A DNA stretch of 8,716 nt from JANNMJ01 sp031397815. Its GTDB lineage: Bacteria > Bacteroidota > Bacteroidia > Cytophagales > Hymenobacteraceae. Positions 1 through 6,188 of the stretch are shown in pieces; position 1 is the first letter of the stretch, and every line of letters begins with the position of its first letter. The notes under the pieces were generated by a model that was not told the DNA's origin, did no database searches, and worked only from the letters and a program-made list of their open reading frames with translations. The stretch covers positions 1 through 8,716 of the forward strand of contig JANNMJ010000225.1 of NCBI GenBank assembly GCA_031397815.1. Direction: 5' to 3'. The position numbers and the translations under genes were made by a program.

Positions 1-62
1 CCAGCTCTGTCCCAGAGATGGCGTTGATTCGCCAATTGACGCCATCTCTGGGACAGAGCTGG
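1..62. repeat. Long perfect palindrome, copy 1 of the composite repeat
   Basis: Positions 1-24 and 39-62 are perfect reverse complements (24 bp arms; each begins or ends in the CCAGCTCTGTCCCAGAGATGG motif or its complement). The 14-nt centre, TGATTCGCCAATTG, is asymmetric. As RNA the stem could continue through 25-29/34-38 using two G-U wobbles, leaving a 4-nt loop. The left part of the element probably lies outside the window, because copy 2 has longer arms and a left flank. Copy 2 at 2218-2293 carries the same palindrome in the opposite orientation. Confidence 0.93.
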
Positions 63-157
63 CCACGCGTTACAAATAGAAATGCGCCGATTGGGTTGGC
101 GGGTCAAGAGACCCGCAAATAGGCGACACGGGGCTGGAGCCTCGCGTCAACCGGGTT
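63..157. repeat. Right flank of composite repeat copy 1, small hairpins
   Basis: This non-coding stretch follows the palindrome. It contains a 7-bp hairpin, GCGGGTC/GACCCGC (99-105/110-116, loop AAGA), and a GGGGC-TGGA-GCCTC hairpin near 130-143. The reverse complement of 99-151 recurs, with changes, to the left of the second palindrome at 2155-2208. Parts of 63-157 also recur in direct orientation to its right (2294-2345), where a segment of about 29 nt corresponding to roughly 113-141 is absent. No convincing ORF is present. Confidence 0.8.
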
Positions 158-183
158 CCAATAACCGCATCCCAATAACCGCA
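158..183. repeat. Two-copy 12-nt tandem repeat
   Basis: CCAATAACCGCA occurs at 158-169 and again at 172-183, a period of 14 nt. It lies between the hairpin block and the CCCCGAAGGGG block of repeat copy 1. Repeat copy 2 has no matching duplication at the equivalent place, so this is probably a local slippage or duplication product. Its significance is unknown. Confidence 0.7.
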
Positions 184-189
184 CTCCAG

Positions 190-260
190 TAAAACATCTG
201 TAATACCCCGAAGGGGTTTCATCCCAGAAGCCCGGGGTTGCCGAAGGCTACCCCGGGCTT
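190..260. repeat. CCCCGAAGGGG-type interspersed repeat, copy 1
   Basis: Positions 190-242 match 2366-2418 at 51 of 53 bases. The block contains ACCCC-GAA-GGGGT, a small hairpin. It is followed by an 11-bp perfect stem, AAGCCCGGGGT (228-238) with ACCCCGGGCTT (250-260), whose interior adds a GCC-GAA-GGC mini-stem. I recognise this general style of interspersed repeat from bacterial genomes, but I cannot name a formal family. Its right half overlaps the 5' end of the Uma2 reading frame. Confidence 0.85.
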
Positions 261-978
261 ACACGGGCTAACACGGCCCCAGCCCAACGTTCCGCATCCC
301 CCCAAAACGTACCTTCGCCCCCTCGCTCCCCACGCTCCCGCCGTGCTCCCCCCGCCGCCACCCCCCATCGACTACACCCGGCCATACTCCCTCGAAGAGT
401 TCCTGTTGCTCGATGACCACGCGGCGGCTCCGCACGAGCTTTGGGCCAGCCAAATAGTGCCGAAATCCGGCTTCGACCCTCATCACCCCGCTGCTATGGC
501 CGGTGTTACCGTGGCGCACAGCTTACTCGTTCAGAACTGCTTGGCAGCCTTTCGCAGCCGGTTGCGCGGACGGCAATGCCGCACGCTGGGGCCGGAAATG
601 CGCGTTTTGCTCCCAAACGAGCAGATTGCTTACCCGGATGTGGTCGTCACAAACCACTCCGCTGAGCAGCGCCTCGGGCAAGACCACCTGCGGAATCCGT
701 TGGTCATCGTCGAAGTCCTTGCGCCGGCCACGCAGGTGCGGGATCGGGAGCAGAAGCTCGTCCAATACCGCCTGCTGTCGTCGTTGCGGCAGTTTGTGCT
801 GGTTTCGCAGCATCGGATCTGGGTGGAATCGTACACCCGTCCCACGGCATCTGCCGACTGGACCTCACACACCTACACCTCCCTCGCCGACGCGCTCCTC
901 GTGCCGGCGCTGCACCTCAGCCTCCCCCTGCGCGAGCTGTACGACGAGCTGGAACTCGGTCCGCTACGCGTCCTTTGA
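238..978 (+). CDS. Uma2 (DUF820) family PD-(D/E)XK nuclease-like protein
   Basis: The 246-residue frame matches the Uma2 family, whose PD-(D/E)XK fold suggests a DNA endonuclease; the cellular role of this family is largely unknown. Visible family features, in order, are PYSLEEFLLLDD (49-60), HEL (66-68), AMAG followed by a conserved His (86-94), RSRLRGRQC (106-114), YPDVVV with D134, VIVEVLAP with E159, and RDREQKLVQY with K173. D134, E159 and K173 fit the predicted metal-binding and catalytic set. FVLVSQ (186-191) is the usual core strand after it. Residues 1-48 are proline-rich and lie outside the domain. The start is uncertain. TTG at 238 is inside an interspersed repeat, the frame is open back to a stop at 190-192 without any ATG, and the first ATG (codon 87) is inside the domain. 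The repeat may have replaced the native 5' end. nuoH starts 62 bp downstream. Confidence 0.85.
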   Translation: MPKATPGLHGLTRPQPNVPHPPKTYLRPLAPHAPAVLPPPPPPIDYTRPYSLEEFLLLDDHAAAPHELWASQIVPKSGFDPHHPAAMAGVTVAHSLLVQNCLAAFRSRLRGRQCRTLGPEMRVLLPNEQIAYPDVVVTNHSAEQRLGQDHLRNPLVIVEVLAPATQVRDREQKLVQYRLLSSLRQFVLVSQHRIWVESYTRPTASADWTSHTYTSLADALLVPALHLSLPLRELYDELELGPLRVL

Positions 979-1040
979 GACTTGATTAGGTTTTCCTCCG
1001 AAATCGAAGTCGACCTCAAAACTGATTCTTCCATCCCGCC

Positions 1041-2129
1041 GTGCCCTTCATCGCCCTCCTCCTGACCCTCGTGCTGATTCTGACGTTCGTCATCGTCACG
1101 GCGTGGAGCGAGCGGAAAGTGGCCGCGTGGATGCAGGACCGCGTCGGGCCGGATGTGGCCGGGCCGTTCGGCCTCTTGCAGCCCGTCGCCGATGTGTTGA
1201 AGCTCCTTCAGAAGGAATTCATCACCCCCGCCGCCGCCGACCCGTGGCTGTTCCGCGTCGCGCCGGTGCTCGTCTTTACGGCAGTACTAGCGGGTTTCGC
1301 CGTTCTGCCGCTCGCCCCCGGCGCCCAGCCGAGCGCCGCCCCGACGGGTGTTTTCTATCTGCTGGCCGTGGTCGCGCTCGACGTAGTTGGGCTGTTGTTA
1401 GCGGGTTTTACGTCGGCCAACAAGTTCGCCGTGTTGGGCGCGCTGCGGTCGGTGGCGCAAATCGTGAGCTATGAAATCCCCGCGGGGCTGGCCGTGTTGG
1501 CGGTCGTACTCCTCGGCGGCTCCCTCGATTTGCAGGTGCTGAGCTATCAGCAAGGCATTTTCTCTCCTGACACGAACTGGCTTTTCGGCATCCGCGCCCT
1601 CGGCCTCGACGTTACCGCCATCGGCGGCATCCTGACGTGGAATATCGTGCGGATGCCGCTCCTCGGCGTCGGGTTCCTCATCTATTACCTAGCCTCGCTA
1701 GCCGAGTGCAACCGCGCGCCATTCGACCTGCCGGAAGCCGAATCGGAGCTAGTAGCGGGCATTTACACCGAATACGCCGGATTCCGTTACGCCGCCCTCT
1801 TCCTCGCCGAATACGCGATGATGGTGTTGGTGTGCGTAGTCGCCGCCGTCCTGTTCCTCGGCTCCTGGAACACGCCACTCCCCAACCTCGGCCCCCTCCG
1901 CCTCGCCTCCTGGACGACCGGCCCCGCCGGTACCGTCGCGGGCGTCGCGTGGGCCATTGTCTGGCTAAGTCTGAAAGTCGCGGCCCTCATCTTCGGCCAC
2001 CTCTGGGCCCGCTGGACCTACCCCCGCCTCCGCGTCGATCAGCTCCTGCGTTTGTGTTGGAAAGTGTTGACGCCTGCGGCGCTGGTTTTGGTGGTGGTAG
2101 TGGCGGTGTGGCGGATTGCGTTGGGGTAG
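1041..2129 (+). CDS. nuoH: NADH-quinone oxidoreductase subunit H
   Basis: NuoH (ND1) is the membrane subunit of complex I that forms much of the quinone-binding chamber at the junction with the peripheral arm. The 362-residue product is of normal length and rich in membrane helices. SERKVAAWMQDRVGP (23-37) and GLLQPVADVLKLLQKE (44-59) match the first family signature, with V52 as a mild deviation. AQIVSYE (139-145) carries the conserved Glu of the quinone cavity. PFDLPEAESELVAG (227-240) matches the second signature exactly, including D229, E232, E234 and E236. RWTYPRLRVDQL (324-335) is the conserved C-terminal stretch. The GTG start is forced: an in-frame stop lies at 1023-1025 and no other start codon intervenes. 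The N-terminus is about 10 residues shorter than in E. coli NuoH but still supplies a first helix. No other nuo gene is in view; repeats lie on both sides. Confidence 0.95.
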   Translation: MPFIALLLTLVLILTFVIVTAWSERKVAAWMQDRVGPDVAGPFGLLQPVADVLKLLQKEFITPAAADPWLFRVAPVLVFTAVLAGFAVLPLAPGAQPSAAPTGVFYLLAVVALDVVGLLLAGFTSANKFAVLGALRSVAQIVSYEIPAGLAVLAVVLLGGSLDLQVLSYQQGIFSPDTNWLFGIRALGLDVTAIGGILTWNIVRMPLLGVGFLIYYLASLAECNRAPFDLPEAESELVAGIYTEYAGFRYAALFLAEYAMMVLVCVVAAVLFLGSWNTPLPNLGPLRLASWTTGPAGTVAGVAWAIVWLSLKVAALIFGHLWARWTYPRLRVDQLLRLCWKVLTPAALVLVVVVAVWRIALG

Positions 2130-2154
2130 CGCGTGTCATCGACTCAAACAAAGC

Positions 2155-2217
2155 GTTGACGCGGGGGCTCCAGCCCCGTGTCGCCTATCCGCAGGTCTCT
2201 TGACCTGCCACAAGATG
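2155..2217. repeat. Left flank of composite repeat copy 2
   Basis: This is an inverted, diverged copy of the hairpin block at about 99-151, located 25 bp after the nuoH stop. It holds GGGGCT-CC-AGCCCC (2164-2177) and the hairpin GCAGGTC/GACCTGC (2191-2197/2202-2208, loop TCTT). Against the copy 1 equivalent, both arms of the latter changed together, so pairing is kept. About 20-25 nt of copy 1 (near 75-98) has no good counterpart here. Confidence 0.8.
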
Positions 2218-2293
2218 CGCGTGGCCAGCTCTGTCCCAGAGATGGCGTCAATAGGCGAATCAACACCATCTCTGGGACAGAGCTGGCCACGCG
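2218..2293. repeat. Long palindrome, copy 2, inverted relative to copy 1
   Basis: Positions 2218-2245 and 2266-2293 are perfect reverse complements (28 bp arms). The centre reads CAATAGGCGAATCA, which is the reverse complement of the copy 1 centre with one substitution. Over the 62 nt shared with copy 1, copy 2 equals its reverse complement at 60 positions (the other change is ACACC for ACGCC). As it sits between convergent genes it could end or stabilise the nuoH transcript, which has no other visible terminator, but this is inference. Confidence 0.93.
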
Positions 2294-2365
2294 TGTTGAG
2301 AATGTGCCGATTGGGGTAGCGGGTAAAGAGACTCGCGTCAACCGCGGGCTAATCAGCCGTTCTAA
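2294..2365. repeat. Right flank of composite repeat copy 2
   Basis: This flank aligns in direct orientation with the right flank of copy 1: GTGCCGATTGGGG (compare TGCGCCGATTGGG), a degraded version of the small hairpin (2319-2336) and CGCGTCAACCG. A clean deletion removes the roughly 29-nt GGCGACACGGGGCTGGAGCC-containing module that copy 1 has. No coding potential is seen. Confidence 0.72.
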
Positions 2366-2450
2366 TAAAACATTTGTAATACCCCGAAGGGGTTTCATCC
2401 CAGAAGCCCAGGGTTGCCCTAAGCGTAGCGTGGGCTACCCTGGGTACCTG
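2366..2450. repeat. CCCCGAAGGGG-type interspersed repeat, copy 2
   Basis: Positions 2366-2418 match 190-242 with two differences. The hairpin that follows is different in its interior but keeps the outer stem (GCCCAGGGT with ACCCTGGGT), and is thus diverged from copy 1 while still able to fold. Short ORFs read through it on either strand look like repeat translations and not proteins. Confidence 0.83.
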
Positions 2451-2472
2451 CCGGGGTACGTGCCGGGGGTAC
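2442..2472. repeat. 12-bp tandem repeat, about 2.5 units
   Basis: GGGTACCTGCCG (2442-2453), GGGTACGTGCCG (2454-2465) and a partial unit GGGGTAC (2466-2472) are adjacent. The array extends the outer arm of the preceding repeat hairpin, suggesting replication slippage at the end of the element. No function is evident. Confidence 0.65.
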
Positions 2473-2490
2473 AACCCGAAATTCCCCAAC

Positions 2491-2525
2491 GAAAAAAAGC
2501 CCCTGAAACTCACGTCTCAAGGGCT
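2491..2525 (-). terminator. Intrinsic terminator of the gatA-mltD transcript
   Basis: On the minus strand, AGCCCTTGAGAC pairs with GTTTCAGGGGCT over 12 bp (two G-U pairs) around a GTGA (GNRA-type) loop, followed directly by a run of T residues (the A run at 2492-2498 on the plus strand). It lies 26 bp beyond the mltD stop codon and is oriented to end that transcript. Confidence 0.92.
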
Positions 2526-2550
2526 TCTTCAATCAATATCAAGTCAAGCC

Positions 2551-4632
2551 TCAGCTCAGCACAATCCGCTGACCCGGCTTCAACGCATCGGATTTCAACC
2601 CATTCAGCCGCCGAATCTGCTCCACCGAGACATTCCGCTTGCGCGAGATATCCCACAGCGTATCGCCGGGCTGCACCAAGTGAGTGGCGCGGACGCGCTG
2701 CCGGGCGTTGGCCGTCCAGCGGTTGCGGGCGGCGGTGGCGCGGGCGGCCGTAGCGCGGGTGTTGCGGTTGGTGCCGGGGGCGGCTACGTAGGCATCACCG
2801 GCCAGCTCGCCGCCGGGCTGGAGGACGGCGGTTGCGGTGGCTGGCTCGTTATCGGGGGCGCCCTGCTCAGCGGCTGGGGCGCGCATTACCAAGGTCTGCC
2901 CGAGCTGCACCTGTTGGTTCGACAGGCCATTCCACTCCGTCACCTTCTTCACCGAAACCCCAAACACGCGGGCAATCTGGAAGAGATTATCGCCGCGCTG
3001 CACCGTATAGCCGTTCGCCCGCGCACTGTCGAGCTGCGAGGCGTTGAGGGCGGCCACTGCCGCCACGGGGGCGGTTGAGGCGTTGGAAATCGGCGGAGCA
3101 ACGGCGGTAGCTGGGGCCGAAGGAATGGAGGTTGAAACGGTCGTCGTGGCCGCCACTACGGGCGCGGGGTTCACATTAAGTGTCGCAGTCGAAGCGGTGG
3201 AACCGGCAGTTACGCGGCTACCCGTGGTATCGGCGCCGGTCTTGCGGGCTGCGATGGTCGAGATATCGTCCACCTGCACGGCTTTCGGTTTCACGGCGTG
3301 CCACACTACCAAGCCCTGTCCGGCTTTCACGACGGACCGGCTGCGGAGGTGATTCCACGTCCGGAGCTGCGCCACAGAGCAGCCGTTCTTCCACGCCACG
3401 CGTTGCAGCGTCTCGCCGCGACGTACCACATAGCGACTGGCTTTCAGCACTGGCCGATTAGCCGCAGCGGCCGAATCCACCGCCAGCGCCACGGTAGCCG
3501 CTGGGGTCGGACGGCAGCTCGCGAGCAGATTCGTCCGGCCAACGGCGTCGAAAGCGAGGCGCTTGTCGGCGGGGATTTTCAGGGCGTAACCGCTCGTAGT
3601 GGCGGGCAGCAATGGCTTCCGAAGCTCAGGGTTGAGGTCGTGGACGGCCTTAGCATCCAGCCCGAGGCTCTCCGACAGCTTAGCGATATCGAGCGGGCCG
3701 CTCACCAGCACGGTATCCGTAGTGACGGGCAGCTTCACGTCTTCCGGCACGATGCCGTACTCCGACGCGTAGTTCATCGCATAAACCACCGCCGTGAACG
3801 ACGGCACGTACCCGCGCGTCTCCTGCGGCAGATACGGGAATATGGCCCAGAAATTCGAGCGTCCCCCGGCGCGCTTGATGGCCCGGCGAACGTTCCCGGG
3901 ACCGCAGTTATACGCCGCCAGCGCCAGCTCCCAATCGCCGTTAAAGGCGCGGTTGAGGTTGCGCAGGTAGCGGCAAGCGGCGTCGGTGGCCTTCTCGGGG
4001 TCCATCCGCTCATCTTTCCACGAGTTGATGACCAAGTGGTAATCCGTCGCGGCTTGCGGAATGAACTGCCACAGCCCCACAGCTTTCGCGTGGGAAGCCG
4101 CCTTCGTATTCAGCGCCGATTCTACTACTGACAAATAGCGCAGCTCAGCAGGCATCCCATACTGCGCGAGCTTGCGCTCGAACAGCGAGAAATAGAGGTG
4201 CTGACGCTCCAGCATCCGCCGCGTGTACTTCGGATTCCGGATGGTGAAATAATCGATGTACCCGCGCACATACGGGTTGAAAACGAGCGGAACTTCCTTC
4301 TCCAAGCCGCGCAGCCGCTCGGCAATCTTCTGGGTGCGCTTGATTGCGGTCGAATCAATGGCGGGCGCTGCGGCTACCTGCGGAGCTTGCGGCGCTAGCA
4401 TCGGCAGCAACGGCCCCACGAACGACGCGGGCGCCGGGGCGGTAGAATCGCCCAGCACCCCCGGCAGGGTCGCGACCGTCGTATCCGTCGGCATCAGCAG
4501 CGAGCCAACTTGCGGGGTCGTCGGGCGACCGATAGTCGGCTCGGGCACTTCCTGCGCCAGCACCGGGGCGGTCAGCAAAGCCAGCAACGCGGTGCCGGTC
4601 AGGCCAGCGGCGAATGGGAGGCGCTTCGTCAT
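2551..4632 (-). CDS. mltD: Secreted MltD-like lytic transglycosylase with LysM repeats
   Basis: This envelope enzyme is predicted to cleave the MurNAc-GlcNAc bond of peptidoglycan, forming 1,6-anhydro ends. The 693-residue product starts with a signal peptide (MTKRLPFAAGLTGTALLALL..., cleavage likely after the VLA ending at about 26). The SLT domain spans about 160-276 and includes GMPAELRYLSVVES with the catalytic Glu at 171, GLWQF (186-190) and ALAAYNCGPGNV (237-248). A LysM-like segment follows (about 315-353), then three clearer LysM domains at about 400-443, 542-583 and 650-692, separated by Ala/Thr/Pro-rich linkers. The last linker is Arg-rich with an ATAAR repeat. ATG at 4632 was chosen because it gives an immediate signal peptide; the frame extends 24 codons further only to a TTG at 4704. 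There is no lipobox, so unlike E. coli MltD it is probably not a lipoprotein. It lies 74 bp after gatA on the same strand, with a terminator behind it. Confidence 0.93.
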   Translation of the reverse strand: MTKRLPFAAGLTGTALLALLTAPVLAQEVPEPTIGRPTTPQVGSLLMPTDTTVATLPGVLGDSTAPAPASFVGPLLPMLAPQAPQVAAAPAIDSTAIKRTQKIAERLRGLEKEVPLVFNPYVRGYIDYFTIRNPKYTRRMLERQHLYFSLFERKLAQYGMPAELRYLSVVESALNTKAASHAKAVGLWQFIPQAATDYHLVINSWKDERMDPEKATDAACRYLRNLNRAFNGDWELALAAYNCGPGNVRRAIKRAGGRSNFWAIFPYLPQETRGYVPSFTAVVYAMNYASEYGIVPEDVKLPVTTDTVLVSGPLDIAKLSESLGLDAKAVHDLNPELRKPLLPATTSGYALKIPADKRLAFDAVGRTNLLASCRPTPAATVALAVDSAAAANRPVLKASRYVVRRGETLQRVAWKNGCSVAQLRTWNHLRSRSVVKAGQGLVVWHAVKPKAVQVDDISTIAARKTGADTTGSRVTAGSTASTATLNVNPAPVVAATTTVSTSIPSAPATAVAPPISNASTAPVAAVAALNASQLDSARANGYTVQRGDNLFQIARVFGVSVKKVTEWNGLSNQQVQLGQTLVMRAPAAEQGAPDNEPATATAVLQPGGELAGDAYVAAPGTNRNTRATAARATAARNRWTANARQRVRATHLVQPGDTLWDISRKRNVSVEQIRRLNGLKSDALKPGQRIVLS

Positions 4633-4706
4633 TCGATGGAGGGTAAGAGGGAAGTGAAGAGGAAGGTGGAGAAGGAGCGAGGAGCGGCGAGTCGTCACGA
4701 ACAAGG

Positions 4707-6188
4707 TCAGGCTGCGCCGGAAACGTTCACCGGCCGGGCCAGCGTGTGCGCCTCACGGGCAAAAGCGAGCATAGCCGCTTCGCCGAACGCCGGGCCGATT
4801 ACCTGCAAGCCGAGCGGCATCCCGTCGTCGTCAGACCCCATCGGCACCGAGATAGCCGGGACGCCCGCGAGGGATGCCTGCACGGTGAAAATGTCGGCCA
4901 AGTACATCGCCAGCGGGTCTTTGTCGGCGGTGTTTTCGCCGATTCGGAACGCGGGGGTTGGGGCGGTCGGGACGAGCAGGAAGTCGTGTTCCGTGAGCAG
5001 GGCGGCGGTTTGGTCGCGGATGAGGCGCCGGACGCGCTGCGCTTTTGTGTAGTAAGCGTCGTAATAATCCGCCGACAGCACGAACGTGCCGAGGATAATC
5101 CGCCGCTGCACTTCCGGGCCGAAACCTTCGGCGCGGGTCTTTTTGTAGAGCGATTCGAGGTCGGTGGCCTGCGGCGAACGATACCCGTACTTCACGCCAT
5201 CGAACCGGCTGAGGTTCGACGAGGCTTCCGCCGTGGTGAGGAGGTAATACGTCGGGACGAGGTAATCGAGAATCGGCAAATCGACCGCTTCCACGGTGTG
5301 CCCGGCTTTACGGAGCGCTTCCAGCGTTTGCTCAAAAGCCGTCCGGACGCTCGGCGCGAGGCCGGGGTTCTCCAGCGCATCGCGCAGGTAAGCGAGCTTG
5401 CGCGGCCCGGCGGACTGCAACAGCTCGGTGTAAGGCGGCACTTCGCGCTGCGACGCCGTGGCGTCGAACGCATCCGGCCCGGCCATTACTTCGAGGAGCA
5501 GCGCGGCGTCATCGACAGTCTTCGTAATCGGCCCGATCTGGTCGAACGACGACGCGTACGCAATCAAACCGTACCGCGAGATGCGCCCGTAAGTCGGCTT
5601 CAGACCCACCACGCCGCAAAACGCCGCCGGCTGCCGCACCGACCCGCCCGTATCGGAACCGATGGACGCCAAGCACAAATCCGCCTGCACCGCCACCGCC
5701 GACCCGCCCGACGAACCGCCCGGCACGCGCTCCGGATCAGCCGCGTTGCGCGCCGGTCCGAAAAACGACGTCTCATTCGACGCACCCATCGCGAACTCAT
5801 CGCAGTTCTGCCGCCCAATCACGATGGCGTCTTCCGCCAACAGCCGCTGAACGGCCGTCCCGGAATAAAGCGCCACAAAACCTTCGAGAATCTTCGACGA
5901 CGATTGGACGCGGTGGCCGTCGTGCAGCAGCACGTCTTTCAGGCCGATGACCATCCCCGCCAAGCGGCCCGCCGTGCCCGCCGCGAGCTTCGCGTCGATG
6001 GCGATGGCGCGCTGCCGAGCCTCGTCGGCGTACACTTCCAGAAAGGCATTGAGGTGCCGATTCGCTTCAATCCGACCGAGGTAATGCTCGACCAAAGTGC
6101 GGCACGAAAGGGTGCCAGCCGTCAGTCCGGCGCGAACGTCGGCAAACGAAACAGGAGATTTTAAGGCTAGCTCTGGTACCGCGCTCAT
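4707..6188 (-). CDS. gatA: Asp-tRNA(Asn)/Glu-tRNA(Gln) amidotransferase subunit A
   Basis: GatA is the glutaminase subunit of the GatCAB complex, which converts mischarged Glu-tRNA(Gln) and/or Asp-tRNA(Asn) to the correct aminoacyl-tRNA in the cytoplasm. The 493-residue product has the amidase-signature triad: Lys84 in GLKD, cis-Ser159 in PGGSSGGSA, and nucleophile Ser183 in SDTGGSVRQPA. Spacing between these (75 and 24 residues) equals that of S. aureus GatA. GLKPTYGRISRYGLIAYASS and FDQIGP, further signature stretches, follow, and the C-terminal half keeps SADYYDAYYTKAQRVR and DIFTVQASLAGVPAISVP, favouring GatA over a general amidase. ATG at 6188 is the natural start; a TTG just before it gives one extra residue. 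gatB and gatC are not in view, as is common where gat genes are dispersed. It probably leads a two-gene transcript with mltD. Confidence 0.95.
   Translation of the reverse strand: MSAVPELALKSPVSFADVRAGLTAGTLSCRTLVEHYLGRIEANRHLNAFLEVYADEARQRAIAIDAKLAAGTAGRLAGMVIGLKDVLLHDGHRVQSSSKILEGFVALYSGTAVQRLLAEDAIVIGRQNCDEFAMGASNETSFFGPARNAADPERVPGGSSGGSAVAVQADLCLASIGSDTGGSVRQPAAFCGVVGLKPTYGRISRYGLIAYASSFDQIGPITKTVDDAALLLEVMAGPDAFDATASQREVPPYTELLQSAGPRKLAYLRDALENPGLAPSVRTAFEQTLEALRKAGHTVEAVDLPILDYLVPTYYLLTTAEASSNLSRFDGVKYGYRSPQATDLESLYKKTRAEGFGPEVQRRIILGTFVLSADYYDAYYTKAQRVRRLIRDQTAALLTEHDFLLVPTAPTPAFRIGENTADKDPLAMYLADIFTVQASLAGVPAISVPMGSDDDGMPLGLQVIGPAFGEAAMLAFAREAHTLARPVNVSGAA

Noticed and set aside
238..2129. 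Uma2-nuoH as a novel defence or toxin-antitoxin pair
   Set aside because: NuoH keeps all complex I signature residues and Uma2 proteins occur in many contexts; proximity alone does not support a joint system.
2144..2398. 84-codon minus-strand ORF across repeat copy 2
   Set aside because: It consists entirely of repeat sequence (palindrome and CCCCGAAGGGG block); such ORFs are typical false gene calls in repeats.
1..2450. CRISPR array or insertion sequence as explanation for the repeats
   Set aside because: Only two copies 2.2 kb apart with no regular spacers, no cas genes, and no transposase between them; Uma2 is not a known transposase.
2178..2753. 191-codon plus-strand ORF from repeat copy 2 into the mltD region
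   Set aside because: It begins in the repeat, crosses the terminator and runs antisense to the final LysM domain of mltD; no recognisable protein.
4633..4704. Upstream TTG start adding 24 residues to MltD
   Set aside because: The added segment would bury the signal peptide behind an unrelated leader; the first ATG at 4632 gives a standard signal peptide.
4746..6164. 472-codon plus-strand open frame opposite gatA
   Set aside because: It lies wholly antisense to a gatA gene with an intact catalytic triad, is Arg/His-rich as expected for a GC-rich shadow frame, and shows no domain.
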